Positions 17,259 through 29,100 of a stretch of DNA of 64,000 bases are shown here, in pieces. The stretch's first letter is position 1. The number at the start of each line of letters is the position of its first letter. Under the pieces are notes generated by a model, which had not been told where the DNA came from, did no database searches, and worked only from the letters and a program-made list of their open reading frames with translations. The position numbers and the translations under genes were made by a program. The stretch comes from Azospirillum ramasamyi (GTDB lineage: Bacteria > Pseudomonadota > Alphaproteobacteria > Azospirillales > Azospirillaceae). Location: positions 816,978 to 880,977 of the forward strand of contig NZ_CP029829.1 of NCBI RefSeq assembly GCF_003233655.1, written 5' to 3'.

Positions 17259-17441
17259 TTAGTGATCGATGGCCGTGCCGAGCGCCGCACCACCAAGGCC
17301 GCCGATCACGGCGCCGCGGGTGCCGTCCACCGCATAGCCGCCGGCCGCGCCGGCCGCACCGCCGACCACGCCGCCAGTCGAGCAAGCGCCGAGCGAAAGA
17401 ACCGCGAACACCGCACCGATCAGACGCAAACGGGACATCAT
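17259..17441 (-). CDS. Small glycine-zipper lipoprotein, 60 aa
   Basis: Signal peptide MMSRLRLIGAVFAVLSLGAC with a lipobox (LGAC, Cys20) predicts a lipid-anchored envelope protein. The rest is almost entirely a glycine zipper (GGVVGGAAGAAGG, GAVIGGLGGAALG), the membrane-packing motif of small outer-membrane lipoproteins. No other domain fits in 60 aa. GAGGAGGG precedes two adjacent ATGs. It is transcribed divergently from another glycine-zipper lipoprotein gene across a 160-nt gap that holds stress-type promoter motifs. Confidence 0.8.
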   Translation of the reverse strand: MMSRLRLIGAVFAVLSLGACSTGGVVGGAAGAAGGYAVDGTRGAVIGGLGGAALGTAIDH

Positions 17442-17474
17442 GCAACCCTCCTCGTGTTGACTGTTCGATGTCTA

Positions 17475-17500
17475 AACACGCGGAACCGCGTTTTGCTTCC
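17475..17500 (-). promoter_or_regulatory. Weak EcfG-type promoter candidate for the small lipoprotein
   Basis: Minus strand: GGAAG (17496-17500), 17 nt, TGTT (17475-17478); 7 of 9 consensus positions of GGAAC-N16/17-CGTT. The match is weak but correctly placed 34 nt before the start codon. Confidence 0.3.
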
Positions 17501-17534
17501 ATCACCCCTGATCTTTTGGCTCTGATTCCTGGCG

Positions 17535-17559
17535 GGAACCTATCAACCCCACAGGCGTT
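17535..17559 (+). promoter_or_regulatory. EcfG-type (general stress) promoter upstream of the surface-antigen lipoprotein
   Basis: An exact GGAAC (17535-17539), 16-nt spacer, exact CGTT (17556-17559), the consensus for the alphaproteobacterial general stress sigma factor EcfG/SigT. It lies 42 nt upstream of the ATG at 17602. Confidence 0.7.
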
Positions 17560-17601
17560 GACCGGAATTTGACCATGCAACGTTAACCCGGGGGAAAGCC
17601 C

Positions 17602-18099
17602 ATGCTGCGCATCACCAACCGCCTGCGCGCGACCGCATTCGCCGCCATCGCGGCCCTATCCCTGGCCGCCTGCCAAAACGCCCAGGGCGGCATCGCTGGG
17701 ATGAGCGGCACGGAAACCCTCGGCACACTGGGCGGCGCCGTTGCCGGCGGTCTGCTCGGCTCGCGCTTCGGCGGCGGGGCCGGCAAGCTGGCGACCACGG
17801 CCATCGGCACGCTGCTCGGCGCCTATGCCGGCCAGCAGCTGGCCAGCCGGTTCTCGCCGTCCGACCAGAACCGGGCGTCGGATGCGGAGGAGCGTGCCGT
17901 CGCCAACAACCAGACCATCACCTGGAACAACCCGCAATCCGGCAACAGGGGCACCATCCAGCCGGTGCGGACATATCAGGGCAGCGGCGGCCAGACCTGC
18001 CGCGATTACAACCATACCGTGGTTATCGACGGCCAGACCCAGGTCGCGCGCGGATCCGCCTGCCGACAGGCTGACGGAAGCTGGAGGCTGATGTCGTAG
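17602..18099 (+). CDS. 17-kDa surface-antigen-like glycine-zipper lipoprotein
   Basis: Envelope lipoprotein of 165 aa. The signal peptide ends in a lipobox (LAAC, Cys24). A glycine-zipper 2TM region follows (about 40-85: GTLGGAVAGGLLGSRFGGG, then AIGTLLGAYAG). The C-terminal soluble domain (about 90-165) has two cysteines (QTCRDY, GSACRQ) and resembles the Rickettsia 17-kDa antigen family. Members sit in the outer membrane; the role is structural or unknown. An exact EcfG-type promoter lies 42 nt upstream, so induction by general stress is likely. Confidence 0.88.
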   Translation: MLRITNRLRATAFAAIAALSLAACQNAQGGIAGMSGTETLGTLGGAVAGGLLGSRFGGGAGKLATTAIGTLLGAYAGQQLASRFSPSDQNRASDAEERAVANNQTITWNNPQSGNRGTIQPVRTYQGSGGQTCRDYNHTVVIDGQTQVARGSACRQADGSWRLMS

Positions 18100-18218
18100 G
18101 CGTACAGCCTTTACGAACGACCGCCTCCGGCTTCTACGCCTTGCGGATGTGCAGGGTTGCCGTCAAAATCAAGGAGTTCCGCCAAAGGGCGGCCTAATGC
18201 CAACGGCGTGTGAGGCTT

Positions 18219-20132
18219 ATGGAGGCGGTCAGCTATATCATCCTCATCGGGTCCACGCTGCTGATCGTCAGCGTGCTGACCAGCTACCTCGCCTTGCGCA
18301 TCGGCGCCCCCCTGCTTCTGATCTTCCTCGGCATCGGCCTGCTGGCGGGGGAAGACGGTATCGGCCACATCGCCTTCAACGATGCCGGGTCCGCTTTCCT
18401 GATCGGATCGATGGCGCTGGCGGTGATCCTGTTCGAAAGCGGGTTCGACACGAAGCTCGCCAGCTACAGGGCCGCCGCCTGGCCGGCGATGACGCTGGCG
18501 ACGGTCGGCGTCGCGGTGACAACCGGCGTCGTCGGGGTGGCGGCCCATTACCTGATGAATCTGGGATGGGGGGAGGCGCTGCTGATCGGCGCCGCCTGCA
18601 GTTCCACCGACGCGGCGGCGGTCTTCTTCCTGCTGCGGGTGGGCGGCATCACTCTGCGCGACCGCGTGCGTTCGACGCTGGAGATCGAATCGGGCAGCAA
18701 CGATCCGGTCGCCATCATGCTGACCATCCTGCTGGTGGAGGCGGCGACCCACGGTCTGGCGTCGCCCGTCTCCATTCTCGGCGAACTGGTGCTGGCCTTC
18801 GCGCTGGGCGGCGTGATGGGGCTGGCCGGCGGCTGGCTGCTGGTGGCCTTCATCAACAAGGCGGATTTCGAAACCGGGCTGAACCCGGTGGTGACGCTGA
18901 CCTTCGCCCTGTTCATCTTCGCCGCCACCAATGTGATGGGCGGCAGCGGCTATCTGGCCGTCTATGCCGCCGGGCTTTATGCCGGAAACGTCAAGCTGCG
19001 CGGCGCGCTGGAACTGCGGCGCTTCCATTCCGGGCTGACCTGGCTCAGCCAGATCGTCATGTTCGTCATGCTGGGCCTGCTCGCCACCCCGCGGGAACTC
19101 GCGGACATGCTGCTGCCGGCGCTGGGGATCGCTCTGGTGCTGATCGTCGTCGCCCGGCCGCTGGCGGTCTGGATGTGCCTGCTGCCCTTCCGCTTCTCGG
19201 TGCGGGAAACCAGCTTCATCGCCTGGGTCGGCCTGCGCGGCGCCGTCTCGCTTCTGCTGGCGCTGGTGCCGGTGCTGGGCGGGCTGGAGAACGGGCAACT
19301 GATCTTCAACACGGCCTTCGTCGTCGTGGTCGTCTCGCTGCTGGTGCAGGGCTGGACCATCGGCAGCATGGCCCGCCTGCTGGAACTGATCGTCCCGCCC
19401 CGCCGCGGCCCGGTGGACCGCGTGGAACTGGAGCTTCCCGGCAATGCGGATCAGGAGCTCGTCGCCTACACCGTCCATGGCAAGAGCCCGGCGGCGCGCG
19501 GCCAGCGCATGCCGCGCTGGGCCAGGCCGTCGCTGGTCATCCGCGCCGGGGCGGTGGTGCCGCTGCACAAGGTCAAGCCGTTGCAGCCGGGCGACCTCGT
19601 CTACCTGTTCACGCCGCCGCACCGTCTTCCGCTGATCGACAGGCTCTATGGCGGCAGCCGGGCACTCGACCGCTCCGACCGTGAATTCTACGGTGATCTG
19701 GTGCTGAGTCCCGATGCCACGGTGGAGCAGATCGCCGAGATGTACGGCCTGCCGCTGTCGCTGCCCAACGCCAAGTTTACGCTGAGCGACCTGCTGCGCA
19801 ACGAGTTCGGCGGCTCGTGCGAACTGGGCGACCGGGTGCGCATGGGTGGTGTCGAACTGATCGTGCGCGACATGGACGAGGACACCATCACCTCGGTCGG
19901 GCTGGCGCTGGAGCCCGTCCGCCTCACCACCCGGCGCCGGCCGCTCTATCGGCGAGTCGCCAACATCGGCGGACGGCTGCGCGGCTGGTGGAACGAGCAT
20001 GCCTTCCGCCGTTGGAAGGAGCGCGAGAAACTGCGGGCCCGACGCTTGGCGGCCTCCCGGCCCGTGGCGGAGCCGCCGCGCGAGGAGAGGCGCGAGGAGA
20101 GGCGGGAGGAGAGGGTGGAAAGCCGCCGCTAG
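18219..20132 (+). CDS. Cation/proton antiporter, CPA1 family (NhaP2/CvrA-like)
   Basis: Inner-membrane K+ or Na+/H+ antiporter. The N-terminal domain (to about residue 390) has around 12 transmembrane helices with the conserved SSTDAAAVFF and ESGSNDPVAIM motifs holding the transport aspartates. It is followed by a TrkA-C-like regulatory domain (VIRAGAVVPLHKVKPLQPGD) and a transporter-associated domain (about 490-580). The tail ends in three repeats of Arg-Glu-Glu-Arg. Total length is about 637 aa. The ATG at 18219 is preferred over an in-frame GTG at 18210, though neither has a strong ribosome site. It is convergent with the iron permease gene, 24 nt away. Confidence 0.92.
   Translation: MEAVSYIILIGSTLLIVSVLTSYLALRIGAPLLLIFLGIGLLAGEDGIGHIAFNDAGSAFLIGSMALAVILFESGFDTKLASYRAAAWPAMTLATVGVAVTTGVVGVAAHYLMNLGWGEALLIGAACSSTDAAAVFFLLRVGGITLRDRVRSTLEIESGSNDPVAIMLTILLVEAATHGLASPVSILGELVLAFALGGVMGLAGGWLLVAFINKADFETGLNPVVTLTFALFIFAATNVMGGSGYLAVYAAGLYAGNVKLRGALELRRFHSGLTWLSQIVMFVMLGLLATPRELADMLLPALGIALVLIVVARPLAVWMCLLPFRFSVRETSFIAWVGLRGAVSLLLALVPVLGGLENGQLIFNTAFVVVVVSLLVQGWTIGSMARLLELIVPPRRGPVDRVELELPGNADQELVAYTVHGKSPAARGQRMPRWARPSLVIRAGAVVPLHKVKPLQPGDLVYLFTPPHRLPLIDRLYGGSRALDRSDREFYGDLVLSPDATVEQIAEMYGLPLSLPNAKFTLSDLLRNEFGGSCELGDRVRMGGVELIVRDMDEDTITSVGLALEPVRLTTRRRPLYRRVANIGGRLRGWWNEHAFRRWKEREKLRARRLAASRPVAEPPREERREERREERVESRR
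20079..20114 (+). repeat. Three tandem 12-nt repeats inside the antiporter gene
   Basis: CGCGAGGAGAGG occurs at 20079-20090 and 20091-20102, with a one-base variant (CGGGAGGAGAGG) at 20103-20114. They encode three Arg-Glu-Glu-Arg units at the extreme C-terminus and may vary in copy number between strains. Confidence 0.75.
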
Positions 20133-20156
20133 GCGCGGGCGGAGGAGCGAGCGGCG

Positions 20157-21830
20157 TTACCCGCGATGGCCTGGGCGCGACGAGGCGATGGTGCGGCTCA
20201 GGTAGATCACCGGGGCTAGGCCGACCAGCACGATCACCAGGGCGGGCAGGGCGGCGTCGTCCAGCCGCTCGGTCGAGGCCATGCGGAACGCTTCGATCGC
20301 AAGCGTGTCGAAGTTGAAGGGCCGCAGGATCATCGTCGCCGGCAGCTCCTTGGTGATGTCGACGAAGACCAGCATGGCGGCGCTCAGCAGGCTGGGGCGC
20401 AGCAGCGGCAGATGGACCCGGCGCAGCACCTGCAGCGGCGTGTGGCCGAGCGAGCGGGCCGCACCTTCCAGATTGGGGCCGATCTTGGCGAAGCCGGATT
20501 CGAGCGGCCCATAGGCCACCACGAAGAAGCGGATCAGATAGCCGTAGAGGATGCCGGCGATGGTGGCGCCGAGGATGGCGCCGACCGGCCAGCCGGTCCA
20601 GTCGCGGGTCAGACCGACGGTGATCAGGATGCCCACCGCGATCACCGTTCCCGGCGTGGCGTAGCCGAGCGAGGCGAGCCGCGCGGCGCCGGTGGCGAGC
20701 CCGCTGCGGTCGTGGCGCACGCCATGGATCACCATCAGCGCCACCACGACGACCAGGGCGGCGCCGCTGGCCCCCAGGATAAAGGTGTTGACCGTCAGGT
20801 CCATGAAGCGGGCCAGCGTCAACTCCGTGCCGCCGCGCAGGATCATGCGGATCAGCACCGCGCCCGGCAGCAGGAAGCCGAACAGCACCGGCGTCAGGCA
20901 GACGAACCAGGCCACCACCGTGCCGCGGGCAGACAGGCGCGGGGCGGGCAGGGCGCGGTAGCGGCCGGTGGTCTGGTGGAAGCGCATCTTTCCGCGCGAC
21001 AGCCGCTCCAGACCCACCAGGGCCAGCACCACCAGCAGAAGCACGGCAGCAAGCTGAGCCGCCGCGGCCGAGTCGCCCAACGCGAACCAGGTGCGATAGA
21101 TGCCGACGGTGAAGGTGTCGATGCCGAAGTAGCGGACGGCGCCGAAATCGGCCAGCGTCTCCATCAGCGCATAGCCGACACCGGCCACCAGCGCCGGGCG
21201 CGCCAGCGGCAGCGCCACGCGGCGGAAGGCGCCGAACTGGGTGCAGCCCAGCGTACGGCTGGCCTCCAGCACGCAGACCGATTGCTCAAGGAAAGCGGCG
21301 CGGGTCAGCACATAGACGTAAGGATAGAGCACCGACGACAGCACCAGCCCGGCGCCCCAGGCGGTGTGGATGTCCGGGAACCAGTAGTCGCCGCGGCGCC
21401 AGCCGAAGGCGGCGCGCAGGAAGGATTGCAGCGGCCCGGCGAATTGCAGGAAGTCGGTGTAGGTGTAGGCCAGCACATAGGCCGGCATGGCCAGCGGCAG
21501 CAGCAGCAGCCATTGCAGGACCCCACGCCCGCGAAAGTCGTGCATGGTGACGGTCCAGGCGCAGGCGACGCCGGTCACCATCGTGACCACCCCGACGATC
21601 CCCAGCAGGATCAGGGTGTTGAGGATGTAGTCGGGAAGCACCGTCCGCGCCATGTGTCCCCACAGGTCGGTGGAGACGCCGGCCGCCTGGACGAAGACGG
21701 CGAGGATCGGCAGCGCGATCAGCAATGCGAGGATCAGGGCGAACAGCCCGGTCGGGCCCACCCTCGACCACAATCGACGAGGAGAGAAGGACGGAGAGCC
21801 GGATGACTTCGCGTCGGTCGCCATCGCCAT
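20157..21830 (-). CDS. Ferric iron ABC transporter permease (FbpB/FutB type)
   Basis: Inner-membrane permease of about 557 aa with two fused permease halves and roughly 12 transmembrane segments. The two cytoplasmic ATPase-docking loops are visible: EASRTLGCTQFGAFRRVALP and EGAARSLGHTPLQVLRRVHL. This duplicated layout is typical of FbpB/SfuB/FutB iron permeases. It lies about 5 kb from the matching binding protein and ATPase genes, on the opposite strand. The first ATG at 21830 is chosen; a second ATG follows two codons later, and an upstream in-frame start exists. It is downstream of typA but separated by a hairpin. Confidence 0.88.
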   Translation of the reverse strand: MAMATDAKSSGSPSFSPRRLWSRVGPTGLFALILALLIALPILAVFVQAAGVSTDLWGHMARTVLPDYILNTLILLGIVGVVTMVTGVACAWTVTMHDFRGRGVLQWLLLLPLAMPAYVLAYTYTDFLQFAGPLQSFLRAAFGWRRGDYWFPDIHTAWGAGLVLSSVLYPYVYVLTRAAFLEQSVCVLEASRTLGCTQFGAFRRVALPLARPALVAGVGYALMETLADFGAVRYFGIDTFTVGIYRTWFALGDSAAAAQLAAVLLLVVLALVGLERLSRGKMRFHQTTGRYRALPAPRLSARGTVVAWFVCLTPVLFGFLLPGAVLIRMILRGGTELTLARFMDLTVNTFILGASGAALVVVVALMVIHGVRHDRSGLATGAARLASLGYATPGTVIAVGILITVGLTRDWTGWPVGAILGATIAGILYGYLIRFFVVAYGPLESGFAKIGPNLEGAARSLGHTPLQVLRRVHLPLLRPSLLSAAMLVFVDITKELPATMILRPFNFDTLAIEAFRMASTERLDDAALPALVIVLVGLAPVIYLSRTIASSRPGHRG

Positions 21831-21862
21831 GCGGGGGGATCCTCGCTGTATTCGGAAACGGA

Positions 21863-21896
21863 GCGGCACCCGCCCCGGAATGGGAACGGGTGCCGC
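21863..21896 (-). terminator. Hairpin between typA and the iron permease gene
   Basis: 10-bp stem (GCGGCACCCG, 21863-21872, with CGGGTGCCGC, 21887-21896) and a 14-nt loop, lying 44 nt past the typA stop. There is no T-tract; it may be a typA terminator or a leader structure of the permease gene. Confidence 0.4.
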
Positions 21897-21939
21897 CGCT
21901 ACCTTACTCTATACCGCTTGCCTTAGGCCATAAGGGCTA

Positions 21940-23766
<1,827 letters not shown>

Positions 23767-23881
23767 GGAGCCTTTGGTCTCGCAATGGCACCCCCGACAC
23801 GCAGCAGCGTCATGCCACAAACAACAAAAATGCCCGACGAAGATTAATCCGTGGGCGCTGTCGGGGAAACTGTTGCGGCGC

Positions 23882-23909
23882 AATATATGGGAATGCAGCC
23901 AAAACGCAA
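23882..23909 (-). promoter_or_regulatory. Sigma70-type promoter candidate for typA
   Basis: Minus strand: TTGCGT (23904-23909), a 16-nt spacer, TATATT (23882-23887). It predicts a leader of about 110 nt before the ATG at 23766. Confidence 0.5.
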
Positions 23910-23981
23910 GTGCCGTGCCCTTTGGTCTAGCGCGAATTTCCGGGATGGAGCCATGCGTGCTCGCAGCCTACATTGTGGCCG

Positions 23982-26018
23982 ATGATCCGCTTCGCTTCCG
24001 CTTCACGCCGCAGGATGGCCGCTGCAACCAGGATTGCAGCCACGCCCTTCAAGGCCCCCGTCGCCGTTCCGCTGGTCGCCGCCCTGCTGCTGCTGGGGCC
24101 GTCCGCCGCCGGCCATGCCCAGGATTCGCCGGCCGACGGCATTCCCGGCGCCGCGCCCGCCGGTTCTCCCGCCGGTTCGCCCACCGGCTCCCTCGATGGC
24201 GCCCAGCCCGAGTCCCCGCCGGAGGATGAGGCGGGGCCGGCCGGCATCCGCTATGACGTCGAGATCACCGGGGTCGAGGACGGCAGCCTGCGCAGCACGC
24301 TCAACGACGCCTCGACGCTGGTGGGGCTGCAGAACGACCCGCCGCCCTCGCTGATCGGGCTGGAGCGGCGGGCCGAAACCGACCGCGACCGGCTGCAGGT
24401 GGCACTGCGCTCCGCCGGCTATTACGACGCGCAGGTGGACATCCGCATCGACGAACCGGCCGCCGCCACGGCGTCCGCGGGCGGGAATGCGCCGCCGGCC
24501 AAGGTGACGATCACAGTGACGCCGGGGCCGCTCTATCACATCAAGACGGTGACGGTGCGCGGCACCGGCGGCTCCACCCTGCCTGGTGATGTGGCGACGG
24601 ACGATCTCGGTCTCGCCCCCGGGTCGCCGGCGGTGGCGCAGCGGGTGCTGAATGCCGAGTCGGAGTTGATCAGCAGGCTTGCCAAGCGCGGCTACGCCTT
24701 CGCCAAGGTTACCGACCGCGAGGTGGTGGTCGATCATTCCGACGACACGATGGACGTCACCTTCACGGTCGATCCCGGCCCGCTGATCCGCTACGGCACG
24801 ACCCGGATCGAAGGGCTGGAGGGTATTGACGAGGCTCTGGTGCGGGGGCGTCTGCCCTGGAAGGAGGGGCAGGTCTACAACCCCCTCGACACCGACCGGG
24901 CGCGGGAGGACATCGCGGCGTTGCAGGTCTTCGACACCGTGCGCGTGCGGCTGGCGGATAAGCCGGGGCCGGACGGCGAGACGCCGGTGATCGTCACGGT
25001 GACCGAGCGCAAGCCCCGCTACATCGGCGGCGGCGTCACCTTCTCGACCGACGAAGGGCTGGGCGGCCACGCCTATTGGGGAAACCGCAACCTGTTCGGC
25101 GGCGCGGAACATCTGCGCGTCGGCGTCGAGGTCGGCCGCGTCGCCGGATCCTCGGGCGGCACCTCCAGCACCGGCAACGACCTGCCAGACCTGCGATTCA
25201 GCGTGAATTACCGCACGCCCGACTTCCTGGCGCTGAAACAGTCCCTGGTGGTCAATTTCGCCGTGGTCAACGACCAGCCGCCGGCCTACAGCCGCGTCGC
25301 CACCGAGCTGACGGTCAAGCTCGAACGACCGCTGACCGACCGGCTGGCCATCAGCTACGGCGTGACCGCGGAGCGCGGACGGGTGGAAACGGAGGAAGCC
25401 ACCTACCAGACCGCCTTCATCGGCGTGCCGCTGGGCGTCGGCTGGAACGGCACCGACAACCTGCTGAACCCGACCTCCGGTCAGCGGGCATCGCTGGAGG
25501 TGACGCCGTGGTTCCCGTTCGGCGGCGACACCAAGTCGCCCTTCACCTCGATCCTGTTCAACGGCTCCACCTATCACGATCTCGGCAATGAAGGGCGCTA
25601 TGTCGCCGCGGCGCGGGTCGGGGTGGGCAGCATCCTGGGCACCTCGCTGACCGATATTCCGCCCAACCACCGCTTCTATGCCGGCGGCGGCGGGTCTGTG
25701 CGCGGCTACGGCTTCCAGAAGGCGGGGCCGCTCAACCGCTTCGACGATCCCATCGGCGGGCGATCCCTGTTCGAGATCGGGGCGGAACTGCGCATCAAGG
25801 TGACGGAGACCATCGGAGTCGTCCCCTTCGTCGATGCCGGCACCGTCTTCGATTCGGCCTATCCCGACTTCAGCGAGCCTCTGCGCGTCGGCGCCGGCCT
25901 CGGCCTGCGCTATTACACCGGCTTCGGTCCCCTGCGCCTGGATGTCGGCGTTCCCCTCAACCCGTCGAGCGGCGACGCGCGCTGGCAGCTCTACCTCAGC
26001 CTGGGGCAGGCCTTCTAA
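23982..26018 (+). CDS. tamA: Autotransporter/translocation assembly outer-membrane protein TamA
   Basis: Omp85-family outer-membrane protein of about 678 aa. A signal peptide region (VPLVAALLLLGPSAAGHA) is followed by a Pro/Ala/Gly-rich linker, POTRA domains (about 75-350) and a C-terminal beta-barrel ending in LYLSLGQAF with a terminal Phe. The conserved RGY motif is in GGGGSVRGYGF. With tamB directly downstream it forms the TAM complex, which helps insert certain outer-membrane proteins and supports envelope lipid homeostasis. ATG 23982 is chosen; TTG 23973 and ATG 24015 are alternatives, and the last would give a shorter signal peptide. Confidence 0.92.
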   Translation: MIRFASASRRRMAAATRIAATPFKAPVAVPLVAALLLLGPSAAGHAQDSPADGIPGAAPAGSPAGSPTGSLDGAQPESPPEDEAGPAGIRYDVEITGVEDGSLRSTLNDASTLVGLQNDPPPSLIGLERRAETDRDRLQVALRSAGYYDAQVDIRIDEPAAATASAGGNAPPAKVTITVTPGPLYHIKTVTVRGTGGSTLPGDVATDDLGLAPGSPAVAQRVLNAESELISRLAKRGYAFAKVTDREVVVDHSDDTMDVTFTVDPGPLIRYGTTRIEGLEGIDEALVRGRLPWKEGQVYNPLDTDRAREDIAALQVFDTVRVRLADKPGPDGETPVIVTVTERKPRYIGGGVTFSTDEGLGGHAYWGNRNLFGGAEHLRVGVEVGRVAGSSGGTSSTGNDLPDLRFSVNYRTPDFLALKQSLVVNFAVVNDQPPAYSRVATELTVKLERPLTDRLAISYGVTAERGRVETEEATYQTAFIGVPLGVGWNGTDNLLNPTSGQRASLEVTPWFPFGGDTKSPFTSILFNGSTYHDLGNEGRYVAAARVGVGSILGTSLTDIPPNHRFYAGGGGSVRGYGFQKAGPLNRFDDPIGGRSLFEIGAELRIKVTETIGVVPFVDAGTVFDSAYPDFSEPLRVGAGLGLRYYTGFGPLRLDVGVPLNPSSGDARWQLYLSLGQAF

Positions 26019-26022
26019 AACT

Positions 26023-26053
26023 CCCTCTCCCGCCCCGGGAGAGGGCAGGTGGG
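26023..26053. repeat. REP-like palindromic element, copy 2
   Basis: A perfect 10-bp hairpin (CCCTCTCCCG at 26023-26032, CGGGAGAGGG at 26036-26045, loop CCC) followed by CAGGTGGG. It lies 4 nt after the tamA stop, between tamA and tamB. Same family as the elements at 15107 and 63696. Confidence 0.6.
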
Positions 26054-26128
26054 AATGACGCAAATTGGTCCCGGACATTCGGGACGATTACCGTTTATTG
26101 CGGTTGAGACAAAGTTGCCCCTGATGGG

Positions 26129-29100
26129 GTGGACGTGGCGGTGAAAGGGCGTGGTGTGACGGCGGTACGCATTCTTCTGGTCGGTCTGACGATCCTTGCC
26201 GGCCTGCTTTCCGGCTCGCAGCCGGCGCACGCCTTCTCGCTGTTCGGTGAATCGACCCGCGAATGGCTGGTGGGGAAGATCGAGGGGGCCGTCGACTCGC
26301 CCGACATGAAGCTGAAGCTCGGCACCATCGAGGGCGGCTTTCCCACCGATTTCACCATCGACACGGTCACGCTCGCCGACAGCCAGGGCGTCTGGCTGAC
26401 GATCAACCGGCTGCATGTGGTGCTGTCGCCCTCCGCCCTGTTCCTGCGCAGCGCCAAGATCGACGCCCTGGAGGCGGCCTCCGTCATCGTCACCCGTGCG
26501 CCCGTCAGCACCCAGCCGGCCGCGCCGTCCGACCCCAACGCCCCGCTGCTGCCCAGCCTGCCGGTCAACATCGACCTCGACAAGCTGGTGGTGGAGCGGC
26601 TGGAGCTGGGGCCGGAGTTGCTCGGCGAGCCGGCGGTTCTGCGCATCACCGGGGCGGCGGAGCTGGCGCATGGCGGCGGGGCGCTGGACACCACCCTGTC
26701 GGTGTCGCGCATCGACGACAAGCCGGGCCAGGCGGATCTGGTCGCCGTCTTCAAGCCGGACGAGAACACGCTGACCCTCTCGGTCGATGCCTCGGAACCC
26801 AGCGGCGGCGTCATGGCGCGCGCGCTGTCGATCCCCGGCCTGCCGCCGGTGCAGGTGACGCTGAAGGGCGACGGCTCGCTGGACGACTGGACCGGCAAGC
26901 TGACGGCCCTGTCCGGCGAGGCCGCAGCCCCCGCCGGCACGCTGAACGCCGACGCCACCATCAGGAAGGTGCCGGAAGGCCACGCTCTGACGCTGACCGC
27001 CGGCGGCAACATCGCCCCCCTGATCGCCGGACTGGCGGGGGAGACGGCGACGCCGCTGATCGGCTCCGCGCCGACGCTGAACGCCAGCGTGCTGCGGGCG
27101 CCGAGCGGCGCCATCACCGTCCGTCCGCTCGAGCTGACCGTCGCCGCCGCGACCGCCACGGTGAACGGCGACATCGGCGCCGACTACAACAGCCTGAACC
27201 TGCGCTGGACCTTGCAGGCCGGCCCGGACTCCACCCTGCACCCGCTGGTGCCGCTGTCCTGGCGCGAGGGCGTGGTGGAGGGATCGGCCGAAGGCGCGCT
27301 GAACGCGCTGAACGTCGCCGTCAACGCCACGCTGCGCGATCTCGCCGCCGACGATCCGGCGCTGTCCCGCCTGACCGGGCCGGAGACGGTGCTGGCCGCC
27401 CGCGCCCAGGTAGACGTCGGCAGCGGGCAGGTTGGCCTGGAAACGCTGACGCTGACCGCCGCCGCCGCGCGGGCGGAGGCGAATGGGGCCATCGGCGGCT
27501 GGGGCCAGACCGCGGACCTTACCCTCTCCGCCAGCGCCGACGACCTCGCCCCCCTGTCGGAGCTTGCCGGCCGGCCGCTGGCCGGGGCGGTCGCCCTGTC
27601 CGGTCCGGTGCGGCGCGGTGCCGACGGCGTGCTCACCGCGGAGCTGACCGGCAGCCTCGACCGTCTCGCCACCGGCACGCCGGCCGACGCGGTGCTGGGC
27701 GACAGGGCGACGCTGGCGCTGGCGGCGCGGATGGAGCCGGACGGCGCCATGCGCCTGACCGACCTGACGATCGACGGCCGCAACGGCAAGCTGACCGGCA
27801 ACGGCGCGCTGGCGAACAACCAGGTCGATGCCCGCACCACGCTGACGGTGACGAGGCTCGAACCGCTGGGCGGCGCGCTCGGCACCCCGATGGCGGGGTC
27901 GGCGACGCTGGAGGCCATCGCCCGCGGCCCGCTCGACGCCATCGAGGCGCGGGCAAAGCTGAACGCGCGCGACCTCGTGGTCCAGGGCCGGCGTCTTGGC
28001 GCCACGGAGCTTCAGGCGACCGCCGCGGGCCTGCCGGCGGCGCCGAACGGCACGGTGTCGGCCCGCACGAACCTCGACAGGACGCCGCTGTCCCTCGACG
28101 GGCGTTACGCGCTGCGCGAACAGACCCTGCGGCTGGATGGGCTGACCATCGCCAACGGGGCGAACCGCATCACCGGTCAGGCCCAGGTGGCGCTCGACAC
28201 CCTGCTCGCCACCGGGCGGCTGGAGGGCGCGCTGCCCAACCTGAACGGCCTGTCGGAACTGGCCGGCATGCCGCTCGGCGGCGGGGCGACCTTCACGCTG
28301 GCGCTCGACGGCAGGGGCGGCAAGCAGGCCGCCAACCTGACCGCCGACGCCACCAACCTGCGGGTGGAGGGGGAGGCCGGACCGCTGCTGACCGCCCGCC
28401 GCCTGACCGCAAGGGCCGATGTCGCCGACGCGCTGGGAACCCCCAGCGGCAAGGCGCGGGTGGAGATGACCGACGGCAACGCCGCCGGCAACGCGTTGCG
28501 CAGCGTCACCGCCTCGGTCGACGGGTCGCTGGCGAAGGCCAGCTTCCAGGCCAATGCCGCGGGTGCCGGCGCCCAGCCGGTCGCCCTCGACCTCGTCGGC
28601 AATCTGGCGCGGGAAGGGGACACGACGCGCATCCGCCTCGAGCGCCTGCGGGCGCGCTATGCCGGCGAGGATCTGCGGATGACCGCCCCCGCCACGATCC
28701 TGCTGGCCGAGCGCCGCTACGAGGTGAGGGAACTGCGGCTGTCGTCGGGCAACGCCCGGCTGGCCGCCGATCTCGGCCTGAACGGCGACCGCCTGAGCGG
28801 CGAGCTGACCGTCGACCGGCTGCCGCTCGCCCTCGCCAAGCTGGCCAGCCCGACCCTGCGGCTGGGCGGCGTCGCCAATGCGCGGGCCTCGCTGGGCGGC
28901 ACCCTGCGCAACCCGCGGGCCGACGCCACCCTGCGCATCAGCGGACTGAAGGCGCAGCAGACGATGGAGGCCGGCCTTCCGGGCATCGACGCCAATGTGG
29001 ATGCGCAGTGGCGCGACCGCCGGCTGTCGATGACCGGCCGCGTCGCCATGCCGAAGAATGCCGGCACCCTGAACGCCAACGCCGTCGTGCCGCTGGTGAT

